A DNA stretch of 64,000 nucleotides from Sarocladium kiliense (taxonomy: Eukaryota; Ascomycota; Sordariomycetes; Hypocreales; Sarocladiaceae): assembly GCA_030734395.1 (NCBI GenBank), contig JAUZTG010000048.1, positions 2,356,001 to 2,420,000 on the forward strand, written 5' to 3'. Position 1 is the stretch's first letter. Every line of letters begins with the position of its first letter. The position numbers were made by a program, and so were the translations under genes. Below the pieces are notes generated by a model that was not told where the DNA came from, ran no database searches, and saw only the letters and a list, made by a program, of their open reading frames with translations. This document shows positions 22,348-34,960 of the stretch, piece after piece.

Positions 22348-25300
22348 ATGGTCCGCATCCTCCCCCACAGGCTGCTCTCCTTCTCCTCCGCCTCGTCTTC
22401 CTCTCCTCCTCGATCTCCCTCTCCTTCGATCAGCAATCTTCGTGACGGCCTCACTGCCCGCACTGCCAGTCCCATGCGTCAGAAACAAGATACAAGTCCC
22501 AGTCGGGACGCCGGCAATGGCCTCGCTCTCAAGGTCGTTATCATGAGGGTCAGTTCTTCCCCTTGAGCTTGGGTCCCCGTCTCCCATATGCTAGCACCAG
22601 CTCGACGTCTCCTTCCCAAGGCAACTGCGAGCCTCAATCCCCCTTTGTCTTTTGTTCTCAAGGACCTTCCTGTTTCTGTATAAGAACAAGGAGGCACTTG
22701 ACGTGTTCTGCGAACTGCAAGGGTGGATATGCGGCCTTCTCTTTGCCGAAGTTGGACGACGTCATGACACGTTGAATCAGACTTACTGACAGCTTTCTTA
22801 GGCACGAAATCTCGCTGCTAAAGATCGAGGAGGCACATCTGATCCTGTAAGCCATTCTGACACCACTCAACCATGACCGTTGCTAACAACAGCTTGCAGT
22901 ATCTCGTTCTTACGCTCGGAGACGCTCGCGCCGTAACCCAATCGATCCCCAAGACTCTCAACCCCGAATGGAACACAATCGAAGAGTTTCCTGTCAACTC
23001 CACCAACAGCCTTATTCTCGACGTGATCTGCTGGGACAAGGACCGTTTTGGCAAGGACTATCTCGGCGAATTCGACCTTGCCCTCGAGGAGATCTTCCAG
23101 AATGAGCAGACCTCGCAGGAACCAAAATGGTACCCTCTCAAGAGCAAGAGGCCTGGCAAGAAGACCAGCGTGGTCTCCGGCGAGGTCCAGCTGCAGTTCA
23201 CCCTCTATGATGCGACCAACACCTCAGCAACGCCACAGCAGGTCATGGACAAGTTTGCTGCTCTAAACTCCGCAGTCCCAGTCGCCTCTAACACACCTTC
23301 CATGACCCCGACCACGAGTCCTGGTGGTGCGATCCCGCGCTCTGTTCCTGGAGCAACTCCCCCGATCGATGAAGAGGACGAGGATCTCCTCGACGAGCTC
23401 GACGAAGACACATCCGATGAAGTTGATGATCCCACGAAACCCGAAACTGCCGAGAAACGGCGCCGACGACTACGCATCAAAGGCCTCAGGCGGAAGAAGC
23501 GGCAAAACCCTTATGCCTTCACGAATGGCGAGTCTGACCTCGTAGGTATCATTTACCTCGAAGTTGTCAAGATCACCGACCTACCACCTGAGCATAACTT
23601 CACCCGCACAAGCTTCGACATGGACCCCTTTGTCGTCATCTCTTTGGGCAAGAAGACATACCGCACTCGCCATGTGCGTCACGACCTGAACCCTGTCTAC
23701 AATGAGAAGATGATCTTCCACGTCGAAGGCAGCGAACAGAAGTACTCTTTCGCCTTCACAGTCATCGACCGTGACAAGTACTCTGGCAACGACTTCATAG
23801 CCTCCTGCTCTCTTCCCGTCCAGCAGTTGATCGAGAGAGCTCCGCGAGCAAACCATGAAACCGGCCTCTACGACCTGCGCGAACCGCCAGAGTACATCAA
23901 AGTGGCCTCAAAAGGCCGGTTCAAGAAGTTGGGCATGTCGCGAACTTCTTCGTCTCAGAGTCTGTCGAAGATGATCCGCCCCGGTCTATCGAAGAACCCT
24001 TCTAGTATGAGCACCAATTCGGTTAAGGAGGCATCAATCGTCGATCCCAGCCAGGGCATCAAGAGCGCACTCTTGGCGCCTGCAGATGCCCTTGCCAATA
24101 CAGGTATTGAGATCCCAACAGAACAAGCTCAGATGGATGCCGACGACCCGGACTTCAATGACTTCGTGATCCCGCTTAAGATGAAGAATCTTGAGAAGTG
24201 GGAGGACAAGCACAACCCTCAGCTGTTCTTGAAGGCCAAGTATATGCCGTATGCAGCACTTCGACAACAATTCTGGCGGGCGATGCTCAAGCAGTATGAT
24301 ACGGACGAAAGTGGCAACATCAATAGGATAGAGATGACCACCATGCTGGACAGCCTGGGCTCTACGCTCAAGGAGACCACCATTGACAGCTTCTTCCAAA
24401 GATTCCCACATAAGGCTGCTGATAATGAGGAGATTTGGGAGCTGACAATGGATGAAGCGGTCATCTGTCTCGAAGACCAGCTGGAAGCCAAGAGCCGGAC
24501 ACCCAACATGGGTGAGAAGGTCAAGAACCTCGTGCCCGGCATGAAGAACCTGCTGAATATCCCGAGCAAGCGCAACGACCAGGAGTCGGAGTCTGGTTCA
24601 GGAACCTCGACCCCGCATATCATGCTCGACACGGAAAACTCGGAAGCCCCGACGCTCAACCCCTCAGAACCGACTACCACCGGAGATGATAGCGACTCAG
24701 CCGACAAAGACGACTCGAACGATGAGCATGTCGTCGAGATCCGGGAGTGCCCCATCTGTCACCAGCCGCGTCTCAACAAGCGCAAGGACACCGATATCAT
24801 CACCCACATTGCCACTTGTGCGAGCTCCGACTGGCGTCAAGTCAACAATGTTATGATGAGTGGTTTCGTGACAGCGAGCCAGGCGCAGCGCAAGTGGTAC
24901 TCCAAGGTGATCACCAAGATCTCATACGGAGGTTACAAGCTTGGTGCCAATTCCGCCAACATCCTGGTCCAGGATCGCTTGACGGGCCAGATCAACGAGG
25001 AGAAGATGAGCGTCTACGTGAGACTGGGTATCCGAATGCTGTATAAGGGTCTCAAATCGCGCGAGATGGAGACCAAGCGAAGTAAGTCATGTTCGCCATG
25101 AATATTTAAGTGAAGACGCTGACCGATGGACTAGTTCGTCGTATGCTCAAGAACCTCAGTATCAAGCAGGGCAAGAAGTTCGATGACCCTGCGTCGAAAG
25201 ACGAAATCGAGAAATTCATCGAGTTCCACGGGTTGGACATGTCCGAGGTATTGCTGCCGATTGAGGAGTTCAAGAACTTCAACGAGTTCTTCTACCGGGC

Positions 25301-26193
25301 CCTCAAACCGGGCGCACGACCATGCTCGGCTCCCGACAACCCGCGCATCATTGTCTCTCCAGCCGACTGCCGCAGTGTGGTGTTCAACCAAATCACGCAG
25401 GCGACGCAGATCTGGGTCAAGGGCCGAGAGTTCAGCATGAAGAGGCTTCTTGGTAACGCCTATCCAGAGGATGTGGCGCGCTTCGAGGGTGGCTCATTGG
25501 GCATCTTCCGGTTGGCGCCGCAAGATTACCATCGTTTCCACATTCCGGTTGATGGAATCATGGGTGAGCCGAAGACCATCGAAGGCGAGTACTACACCGT
25601 CAACCCCATGGCTATTCGATCCGCCTTGGACGTCTATGGTGAGAACGTGCGTGTCTGTGTTCCCATCGACAGCGAGGAGCACGGTCGCGTCATGGTCATC
25701 TGTGTCGGTGCCATGATGGTGGGAAGCACTGTCATCACCCGCCAGAAGGGCGAGCAGGTCCATCGTGCGGAAGAGCTTGGCTACTTCAAGTTCGGTGGTA
25801 GTACTCTCCTGGTTCTGTTTGAGCCTGGCCGAATGGTCTTTGATGATGATCTGGTCGATAACTCGAACAGACCCCTCGAGACTCTGGTATGTACACACTC
25901 TCAACACTACTGCTACCTTGCATCATAAATACTGACATGACATCTAGATCCGGGTCGGCATGTCCATCGGCCACTCGCCCGATGAGCCCCAATGGACGCC
26001 CGATATGCGCAAGAAGGATTCGGAGATCACGGAGGCCGAGAAGAAGGAGGCGAAGCGCCGCATCCAAGGCAATGTTCCGCTCCAGGACTCGCCCGACGGC
26101 AGCGGAGAGGATGTGGACGAGGACGTCCATCCATCACCAAGGAAGATGTCGACGAGACCGACCATCGACACCCTCAAAGCGTCGGCGATGTAA
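22348..26193 (+). CDS. PSD2: Phosphatidylserine decarboxylase, PSD2 type (C2-C2-EF-hand-PSD)
   Basis: This enzyme decarboxylates phosphatidylserine to phosphatidylethanolamine on Golgi/endosome membranes. It has 1141 residues; exons are 22348-22548, 22802-22846, 22900-25081, 25135-25886 and 25948-26193. Order of parts: a Ser-rich N-terminus; a first C2 domain (about 59-165) assembled across three exons; an acidic/basic linker; a second C2 domain (about 296-400); an EF-hand loop YDTDESGNINRIE near 547-560; a Cys/His cluster (ECPIC...H...C, about 698-722); and the decarboxylase domain (about 800-1060). The self-cleavage site is KFGGSTLLVLF near residue 1030, whose Ser becomes the pyruvoyl group. 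GGST replaces the LGST of mitochondrial and bacterial enzymes, as expected for type II. The tail is acidic. No presequence is seen, which argues against the mitochondrial PSD1. Confidence 0.95.
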
Positions 26194-29179
26194 GCTGGGA
26201 GAAGCGCCGGAGAAGTTGCGCTAGTTGTGTCTGGCACAGCATCGTACGGTCAGCCTGTGGATGTTGGAAGTGGAACGACGTGATGAAAACATATAGAGCG
26301 AGCATGTTACAAGTGGCTCAGAATTCTGGACCTGCGGCTGCCTTTATCATGGAGAAGGGTGGGAAAAGACACGCATTCGGTGAGTGAGCGGGCTTTGGAT
26401 TCTGCATTTACGGCTTTTACAAGGAGACTTGGCAAATTAGAGGCACACAAACAATGGCATCTTTTGTTCTTCTTCCAGTGTCGCGATCAGATGTAGGGAT
26501 GTGTTGACTGAATCTTAGTGCTTCGTTGTTGCTAATTGGTATCTCGATTATGGTGACTGTAAACAAGTAATGATCCCCTCTGATCTGCAAGAGTCCTCCT
26601 TCGATTTCGGTTCCTTCGAGGATAGAAGCCTTATTGCTCTAGTCTCTCAACTGCAGCCCAGCATTCCCCCATCAGGCAAGCCTACGCACGAGAACAAGCT
26701 CTCCAATGCCTATGACGTCGTTACGTCGAGCTCGGACCGTGACTTGGAGATCTAACCGAAGTGGGGGAAGTGTTTCCGAGCATCACTAAGTTTCGCGCGC
26801 GGCTGCGCCTTACGATGCATAAGGTTGTATGGCGTGGTGCAACGGGCCAGCCGAGTGTAGGCATTCGTATATGGAACGTGTGGGGGTGGTGTGATGTTGA
26901 TCCCGCCTCGGGCGGGTACTGCACTGGGGCGCGCGGGGGGCGTGGCGTGCTTTCGGGTGGTGATTGTGAGATGCAAGCGACAGAGTTTGGGGAATCCCGT
27001 CGTGTGTATTTAGAGATTCGTTCGAGGTGCGATTCTGCCATGGCGGGGAAGTATGCTTGGTGAATGTGCGGGTTATGTCGCATGAGCAGTTCATGGGTTG
27101 ACTCTGAGTGTGTAGCTATGTATGCATCGTGTGCCAGCTTGCCAGCATCGGTCGTAAGTGTGTAGCTCTTGAAGATATGATCCCGATCCTGGTAGGAGAC
27201 GGCTCAAGCTGAGTTGTTCTTCATTTAGAGCGACCCGGTTGATGAGGATGAGCCTCTGCGTCCGGAAGGGCCCTCGAACTTCTCAGGTGACGGGGATCTT
27301 GAAAAGGTGGTCCGCGATGGGAGATGCAGGCCGGTTGGAGAGGTCGGAGGTGAAGTCGAGAGAGCAGCAGTCGAGGAGGGACGACGGGTTTGTTGGTAGG
27401 AGGAGTAGATTTGGCGGCAGAGGTGGCCGGTCATTGTGTAAGTGGGAGCCATGGTGAGTGAGGTTTCGGTGAGATGGCTGATGTTGGCGGAGGGTTGAGG
27501 AGAAAGAGGATGAAGGAAGTTCTGAGAGCTGGAAGGGTCTTAAATGCGAGGAAGAGATAGGAGGGGTGAGTAAAGTCGTTTTAAACAAGGCGAGGCACGC
27601 GACTTATTAGTGATGGGTAACGTAAGGAGGTCGAGGTATGTTGTCATCCGGGATCTGCTTGGTAATGACTCGACAGGGCTGACTGCAAGTCAAACAGTCA
27701 AGATCAGACGCAGCTCAGAGTAATAAGCAAGCAAGCAAGCAAGCAAGGTAACTCCGTAGGTAGGGAACGAAACTTCAGCCACATACGCACGCAACAGCAG
27801 CCATCGCCCATCTTATACTTTACCTTGCCTTAGTACTCCGTCCCCTGCTCTCTTCTTACAGTTTCCCACACACCGCTGCCTACGAGTCGGTACAGGCCAG
27901 AGTATAACACAGCCCAGTTCTACTTCCCAAGTCCCCCCACCAAAAGTGAAAGAACCCTGATTTACGATCATGCCACCCAGGGAGGGAGGGGCTGGCTGTG
28001 TTTCTGGGTCAGATGGGCTGTTCTGGAGCCTGAGCGATGGCGCCATGGGCCTGTTTAGGCAGGCAGCCGGAAGGATGGGCGAATGAGAGGAGAGGGATTT
28101 CGGATGACCAGGGCGTCGTTCGATGTTTGCAGGACAGGGCAGTCTCCTCCTCTTGTTGTGACTATAGCTTTGGGTACTCTCTGTACTCTGCAGAAGGCTG
28201 TGCTTTGTTGGGTCAATCACGTGTTCTTCCGACATGCCATTGGGCTGGCTGAGGGAAGAGTTGTGCTGTGAAGTTCATAAGCTGGGCTGTACCCCTTGTC
28301 TCGTACAGGTTCCAGTAGAATGGCCTAGTCAGATCGATCTCAAGCCTGTCTGCTGCACCGGGAGCCTGGGTCAGATCTAGCCCTGCGACGGGAATATCTG
28401 ACCAGATCTTACCTTAATTCCCTTCTAGCACCCGTCTTTCCGCGTGTGCGCAATGTTTGAGCATCGTGTCTTATAAGATGGCACGAACGATCTCCTCCGG
28501 GATCGGCTTCTCGGTCAGCGGAATATGAGGCCGGCGAGCGGGCCAGACTTGGTGTTGCTGGCCCTCCTATCTCGAAGTCAACCGAGTCAACCAACCTCAG
28601 AAACAATCTTCGGCAGCCTGAGCGGCTTCTCGAGTCCATTTAAGCATGCCGTCTCTTTTTGCCGTCTCGGTATTTCCCATCGGTGCATCTCATCTTCCCC
28701 TACTCCAAGCCCACGATGGCCCTCCCACTTTCACTACTCCCTTATTCCCGATTCCGAACGGAATCCAACCGCCTTGCCTCTCCCCATTTACCCATAAAAT
28801 ACCCTCGACACTCCCGTCATTCACAACCGCACCCACGTGATTCCCATGCTCTCTCTACCCCAAACTTAGTCTCCTCCCCACAGCTCGGCAGACATCTTCG
28901 GGGCATGCTGAGCGCGGGGTACCTATCTGCAGCGGTGCGGGAGAGCCGGGGACTTCTACGGACTTGGTGGACCACAAGCTTCGGCCTGGTGACGACGAAA
29001 GTGTCGACGACAAGCTTATAAGCTTTCTGGTCCCTGGCGAAATAGCTCAATTGATCTGGATATCTCCCTCTCCTTGTGATGAAAAGCAACAGTGTCTTCT
29101 ACCACAGCAGCAATTCTGCGAGACCATCTAATTCTTCTTCTTCTTTTCTGAGTTAGCTTTTTACAACACTCACGTCACC
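26194..29179. other. 3-kb intergenic block with no supported gene
   Basis: No frame here has family motifs. A (GCAA) tetranucleotide microsatellite lies at 27725-27747. CACGTG palindromes occur at 28218-28223 and 28834-28839, in the likely promoter of the P450 gene. The bases just before the P450 start are a TTC-rich leader (29130-29145). A Pro/Ser/Leu-rich minus frame at 27283-27588 looks like low-complexity noise. Confidence 0.5.
27725..27747. repeat. GCAA tetranucleotide microsatellite
   Basis: About six copies of the unit GCAA in tandem within intergenic DNA. It is a simple repeat likely to vary in length between strains. Confidence 0.8.
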
Positions 29180-30709
29180 ATGGCCATCGTAGAGCTTCTC
29201 CTCTCCCCTTGGGCCCTGGCGGCCGCCCTCGGGCTCTACTTCATGTATCCCTTCTTCTTCACATATAGTGCCCTCCGCGACATCCCAGGCCCTCTCCTCG
29301 CCCGCTTCTCCGACCTCTGGCTCTTCTCAACAGCCCGACGTGGCAAGCGCTTCTTCCTCGTCCATGAGGCACACAAGAAGTACGGGCCTGTCATGCGCAT
29401 TGCGCCTAACCACATCAGCATCAACAATGATGAAGCCATCCAGGCCATCTACGGTCATGGCAATGGGTTCCTCAAGGCTGACTTCTATGATGCCTTTGTG
29501 TCCATCCGTCGAGGGCTTTTCAATACTCGTTCTAGGGCTGAGCACTCGAGGAAGAGGAAGATTGTTTCCAACACCTTTTCCGCGAAGTCCATTGGCCAGT
29601 TCGAGCCATACATTCATCACAACCTCGAGTTGTTCGTGAAGAAGTGGGATGAGATGGCACAAACCAACGCTTCGCCTCAGGACGGGACAGTTCACGTCGA
29701 CTGCCTCAACTGGTTCAACTTCATTGCCTTCGACGTCATCGGTGATCTTGCCTTTGGTGCTCCCTTCGGCATGCTCACCACAGGCGCCGATATGGCTGAG
29801 GTCCGTTCCTCGCCCGATAGCCCGCCCATCTACGCCCCAGCCGTCGAGATTCTCAACCGTCGTGGTGAAGTCTCTGGTACACTCGGCTGCATGCCCAGCC
29901 TGATTCCCATTGCCAAGTACCTTCCAGACCCCTTCTTCAGCAAAGGTCTTGCGGCAGTCAAGGATCTCGCGGGTATTGCCATTGCCCAGGTCCGCAGACG
30001 ACTCGACAATCCTCCTCCTGCTGAGCGTAAGGACCTCCTCGCTCGTCTGATTGAAGGACGTGATGAAAAGGGAGAACCGCTTTGCCGAGAGGAGTTGACC
30101 GCTGAGGCCCTAACTCAGCTGATTGCCGGCAGTGACACCACCTCCAACACATCCTGCGCTCTTCTCTACCACGCCGTTCGCACTCCTGGTGTCATTGACA
30201 AGCTCCGAGCCGAGTTGGACGCCGCCGTTTCCCGCGACGTAACCGTCCCGACCTTCGAGCAAGTCAAAGAGCTCCCCTACCTTCAACACGTCATCAACGA
30301 AACCATGCGCTACCACTCAACCTCCGGAATCGGCCTCCCTCGCCAGATCCCCCCCGACTCACCCGGCATCGAGATCCTCGGCCGCTTCTACCCCAGCGGC
30401 ACCGTCCTCAGCGTCCCAACCTACAGCATCCACCACTCCACTGAGGTCTGGGGTCCAGACGCCGAGGATTTCCGCCCTGAGCGATGGGAGACTGCCACGG
30501 ATCGGCAGAAGAACGCCTTCATCCCGTTCAGCTATGGGCCGAGGGCGTGCATTGGACGGAACATTGCGGAGATGGAGTTGAAGCTGATTGTGGCGGCTTG
30601 GGTGAGGAGGTATGATGTGCATTTGAGGCAGGATATCATGGAGACAAGGGAAGGGTTTTTGAGGAAGCCGGTTGCGTTGGAGATTGGCTTCGCGAGGAGG
30701 AAGGATTGA
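29180..30709 (+). CDS. Cytochrome P450, CYP53-like (benzoate 4-monooxygenase type)
   Basis: This is an ER-anchored haem monooxygenase of 509 residues, intronless. Residues about 8-30 are the membrane anchor, followed by the proline hinge DIPGPLLARF. The oxygen-activation helix is AGSDTT (316-321), the ExxR motif is ETMR (374-377), the PERF-type region is FRPERW, and the haem loop is FSYGPRACIG with Cys457. Overall texture, including RIAPNHISI, RSRAEHSRKRK and the region around the I helix, matches CYP53, whose known members hydroxylate benzoate at the para position to feed the protocatechuate branch of beta-ketoadipate metabolism. The subfamily call is recognition by eye, so CYP53-like is the limit. 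No other aromatic-degradation gene sits beside it. The start ATG has a good context (caccATGg). Confidence 0.9.
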   Translation: MAIVELLLSPWALAAALGLYFMYPFFFTYSALRDIPGPLLARFSDLWLFSTARRGKRFFLVHEAHKKYGPVMRIAPNHISINNDEAIQAIYGHGNGFLKADFYDAFVSIRRGLFNTRSRAEHSRKRKIVSNTFSAKSIGQFEPYIHHNLELFVKKWDEMAQTNASPQDGTVHVDCLNWFNFIAFDVIGDLAFGAPFGMLTTGADMAEVRSSPDSPPIYAPAVEILNRRGEVSGTLGCMPSLIPIAKYLPDPFFSKGLAAVKDLAGIAIAQVRRRLDNPPPAERKDLLARLIEGRDEKGEPLCREELTAEALTQLIAGSDTTSNTSCALLYHAVRTPGVIDKLRAELDAAVSRDVTVPTFEQVKELPYLQHVINETMRYHSTSGIGLPRQIPPDSPGIEILGRFYPSGTVLSVPTYSIHHSTEVWGPDAEDFRPERWETATDRQKNAFIPFSYGPRACIGRNIAEMELKLIVAAWVRRYDVHLRQDIMETREGFLRKPVALEIGFARRKD

Positions 30710-31097
30710 AGAGACCGGCGCTTGAGACATTGAGGGGATGGGCGAGTGGTGAAGATGCTTCTGGATATTCACGATCGATGGAACTTGGTCCATGTCTCTT
30801 AGCCTTAGGGCTTGTAAGCGTTCAGGAGTGTATTAATCTGACGGGTCACGTTCAAAGCAGGGCGAAAATCACAAAATTGTTCCGAGGTTCGCATGCCTTA
30901 ATCTTCACCGGAAGCTCATACAAAGTCATTGGCGAAACAGTTGTTCACTCCCTTATGCTACCGAATCCGCAGGGATATCTCAAAAACAACCAGCCCAATA
31001 ATTACTCCTATTCCCAAGATGTTCAACGCCTGATTCAAGTGCGAGATGCCAGCTCAACACGCCTATCCCTAACCTCCCATTCCGTTCTCATCTCCTT
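30710..31097. other. Convergent intergenic gap
   Basis: The P450 (plus) and the DUF6536 gene (minus) end toward each other here, so this holds both 3' ends. No gene is visible. Confidence 0.65.
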
Positions 31098-33337
31098 TCA
31101 CCGACCAGCAGCCATCCACTGGCCACTAGCAATGGTCCCCTGCGTCGCACTCATGCCACCCCAACTGGCGACTCTACCACCGTTTCCCTGCCAAGTCTCC
31201 TGTTGAGGCTCTGAAAACTGTCTGGACGGCTGCTCACGCATCTCCTCAACCTCAGAAGTTGCACCCCATGATCGGCAGAGCGATGCGATGGTTCGACTTC
31301 CCTCGATGTTGCGAGGTACGGCACTCTGGCAGAATATTGACATGGCTAGGATTGCAAGTCCCAGGAATACCAGAAGTGCCGCGAGGATAATGAGTGCCAT
31401 AGGGGTCAAGCCGATCCCCGTCATCGCCTTGCCAGCTGGACCATCCACCGCTACCAGCGTAAGGCTCTGGCTAACAAGGAATCCGATCGCGGTGAAGGTG
31501 GCCCACAGAATGATAGACACGACCGGTGGGAGAGTCGCATACATGGAAGTCGTCTGCATACCCTCGCCCGCGCTGGAAACCCTGAGTCTGACGACACCTC
31601 CCTCCTCAGCAGCTGCTCTTGCCGCTGCATCGTAACCACCAAGCTCTCTTGCTGAAAAGAATGCCGTGAGCAGGGAACTGGTAGATAGGTATAGTACCGC
31701 GACAAGGATTTGAGGAAGGCTTGCGAGGATGACAAGGGCGGATCGAGAGGAACCGACAGGTGACTCAAGTGTCCAGTGAGGCACGCCGAAAGCAAATCGC
31801 GGTGTCTCCTCGGTGCTGGCAATAGAAAGAATAAGAGCAGCCATGGCGAGGGCGAATGGGATGATCCACGTGACCATCCAGAAGATCCAACGACTGATGG
31901 AGATGGTGCTCATCCATCGAGTCTGCTGCATCTCCTGCCTTCCAACCAATGCTTGTCCCGAGGGAGTATTGCGGCCCGTGATATCTTCCACGATGGAGCC
32001 AGTTGAGTACCGCATCGATGCATCCGGGCGACTGGCGAATGAAGCAATGGCGTCGCCGATTGTCAGGAGAGGCTTGAAGGTAGGGCGTGCAAGTGCGACA
32101 ATGAGGCTGCCAGCGGCCAGGACGAGAAAGATCAGAATGACGCCCAGGAGAGCGCCATCCAGAGTGAGTGAGCATTCAGTTGGGTCTGCGTCGTCGAAGT
32201 TGGCGGAGGACGAATCTGTCTTTGCAGTGGTGAACAACAGAGCGTTGAGACTGCGGAGGGAGAAAGGTCAGTGGAATTGATTCGAAATGGGTATTCAGGG
32301 GTTCCTTACGCAACAAGGGTTCCAGTGCCAGCGATCATGGCCACCAGCGAGATCATGACCCTGCCGATATTGACAACCTTCAAGTTCCGAATCGACAGCC
32401 CCCTTCCGATGTCGAGTCGCCTCCCATCACCATGAGCCTTGTCAACATTGTTCCTGCTCGGAGCGCAAAGCACCTGTGCCGCATGTCCAGCTCCAGCAAC
32501 GAGCAGGACACCAAGCGCAGCTGCGGCACCATGAGCTCCTTGGTTGACGTCGCTGATGGCTTTGCATGAGTCTCTGGCGAAGATGGGAGACTCCGATGTC
32601 CAGAAGGTGTCCTTGTGTTTGATCGCGGTGAGGGCGGTTGCAACAGCTGCGGCTACAGCCATGAGGACTGCAAGGAGGAGAGTAAGGCCCATGGTCGCGC
32701 GCCATCCGCTGGGCAGCCATCGCTTCCCCCTATTATTGCCCTCGTTGGGTTGGGCATTCACATCCATATCCTTGCCACGGATATCCCCTTCAATTCCTTC
32801 CTCAAGATCCATACTCCCCTCCCTGATGTCCGGGAACCTCTGCACCCCACCCCTCGCTCTCTCCTCTCTCCTGCGAGCAACTGACTCGGGCGTCTCTCCC
32901 CGGATGTAATTCGCAACATAGTCCGGTACCGGGAAAAGGGTGCTGCTGCTCGCGACAGTCCTGATGGTCGAGATGGAAGGGTTGGCGCCATGACGAAGAC
33001 CTCGAGTTCCGGCACTTGCGCTTCCAGTTGCTGTACGTGAGGCTGAGCTTGGTGTATGACGGTGCAGGAAAGCAGCGCTCCTGGTTGAGGCATAGCGGCG
33101 GAGGATAGACGAGTGCGTTGGGAAGACGGGAGTTTGCTGCTCGGAACCGTCGAGAGGGGAGTTGGTGGTAGAGATGGAGCCGGAGAAGGGCCAGTGCATG
33201 CTGCGCTTGGAAGCTGTGGGAGAATCAGTGTTTCCGGTGTGATCTCCTTGGGCGCTGTGCACGTTGTCAGTCAAAGATGCTTCGCAGCTGCTGGGTTTGT
33301 AAGAAGGGAACAAACCCAGGAATGAGGCGGGCCTCAT
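31098..33337 (-). CDS. DUF6536 multi-pass membrane protein
   Basis: This is a 726-residue membrane protein of unknown function. Exons on the minus strand are 33337-32310 and 32250-31098, joined in phase with a GTAAGG donor. The first ~210 residues are hydrophilic and Ser/Thr-rich. They are followed by GWRATMGLTLLLAVLMAVAA, a conserved Cys region (RDSCKAI), a second hydrophobic block ending in QVLCAPSRNNVDKAH, then GRRLDIGRGLSIRNL. That order (GWR + TM, Cys, TM, C.AP.R..VD.AH, LDIG, S.RN) is the DUF6536 signature of fungal membrane proteins. The C-terminal exon adds about five more hydrophobic segments and a hydrophilic tail. The transported substrate or role is not known for the family as far as I know. 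It converges on the P450 gene. Confidence 0.85.
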
Positions 33338-33865
33338 AACCGTAATCAGAAGGATTACGATCCATGTTGCCGGTTGATGTCAATGAGGTCTGTGGAAGTT
33401 GTCTGCGGTGATGATGTGTCTGAAGCTGGGTTGAGTATGCAGGCTTGCAGTTCGTATGATCAAGTATTAACGTCGATTACAGTCCAAGCCGCGAGCAAGT
33501 TGAGACAACAGAATATCCAATTCTTCAGCAATGCTCCCCCAAAAAAGTGAATTATCTGCCTCGAAGAAAAGAACGAAGTGAAGGTAGAGACAGACAAGAG
33601 AGCGAATATGGCGTCAGGCCGTCGAGTCCAGCGACTCTGGTCCAGAAAAGAGCGGAACGCGTCAGAGTGACGACTTGAACGGAAAGAAGAGGAGGGGGGA
33701 GAGGAGAAAGAGAAAAGAGAGGCGAGAAGGAAAAGATGCTCGCGAAGAGAAATGATGAGTGGTCAGAAACGAACCAGGCAAAAAAGGATGAGAGGAACCA
33801 GGAAACAACAAGGGGGCGAACTACGGTTCTCGGCCCAGGTTGCGAGAAGAGACGATGGCAGGCTG

Positions 33866-33940
33866 TGTGCTATGCTATGCTATGCTATGCTCTGCTCTGC
33901 TCTGCTCTGCTCTGCTCTGCTCTGCTCTGTTCTGTTCTGC
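33866..33940. repeat. (TATGC)n / (TCTGC)n pentanucleotide array
   Basis: About fifteen 5-bp units in tandem. Four TATGC units are followed by about eight TCTGC units and finally TCTGT/TCTGC variants, and then a short ACAG run. The unit changes in blocks, which fits spread of point variants by slippage. It lies upstream of the DUF6536 gene. Confidence 0.9.
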
Positions 33941-34936
33941 ATACAGACAGACAGACAGGTAGTCAACTTGCACCCATCCATCTCACGAGAGAGTCGGAGC
34001 ACCTTGTTTCATATCAGACGTAGGGCCAGTCCTTCTTCCCCACAGCACTGCCCGAGGATTCAGGATGGCGGGTGGGCGTTGCAAGCAGAGCAGAGCAGAG
34101 AGAAGAGTCGAGCAGAGAGGAGGGTGTGAACGGACCATCCAAGCCCTTTGGCATTCATTCTCTTTGGTTGGTGTCCGGCGCTGATCCAAGCCCCAGGAAG
34201 GACGTTGTTTCTATTTTCGATAGCTGGCGAGTGGTGAGTACGTATAACGTCCAGCGCATGCAGTATAAAAGTGCCAGCGCAACAGCATGGCTCCTCTAGG
34301 GCATGATCTACCAGTTGTCCTCTTCACCGCTGTACCTTTCTGCTGCGCCCGTAACTTCGCCAGAGGCTGAGTCCTCTCCCAGCTGAAGACGACTTCCAAC
34401 ACATCTCTGCTCCATAATACGCCGGGTTATACCATGTGGCTCCTCTCGACAACCCCTGGCTAGGCTTCGGTACTGGATGGATGGCTGCATGCATGGCATT
34501 GTGTGGCTTGGATGCACGCATATCAAAGCTATGCTCCCCTCCCTTCCTCCTCCTCCTTCTCCCCATCCATCCTGATGCCCTGCCTGGTTTTTTTGCTTTT
34601 ACTTCTTGGCTCTGGACCTTGGAGTCGACTCTGCGCCGTGCATCCGCCCCTCAGCGCCACTTGCTGAAGAGGGGCCCCGGTTGCGCAGTTGTAGGGGCTG
34701 GACTCCTGTATCAGATCCCTGACGGCTAGGTTGAAAGTGTCTTCTACGTAATTACAAGAACTTCTCTAACAGACTTGACAGTCACATCATGAGTCCACCA
34801 TCGCTGATCTTTTAATCGATGACTGCTTCTCTTACAATGACAGCTGACCAGACTCAGCTAAACCTGGTTGCGTCCGGCAAATCCCCCTCATGCCATCCCA
34901 ACGTCACCGTCCAGTGCATGCCGTCGATCATACATG

Positions 34937-34960
34937 GCGTGCGTGCGTGCGTGCGTGCGT
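34937..34960. repeat. (GCGT)n tetranucleotide microsatellite
   Basis: About six tandem GCGT units in intergenic DNA. Alternating purine-pyrimidine sequence of this kind can adopt Z-form DNA, but nothing shows that it does so here. Confidence 0.85.

Noticed and set aside
29180..33337. Secondary-metabolite or aromatic-degradation cluster around the P450
   Set aside because: The neighbours are a phospholipid enzyme, a DUF6536 protein and an LRR protein; no synthase, ring-cleavage or cluster regulator is present.
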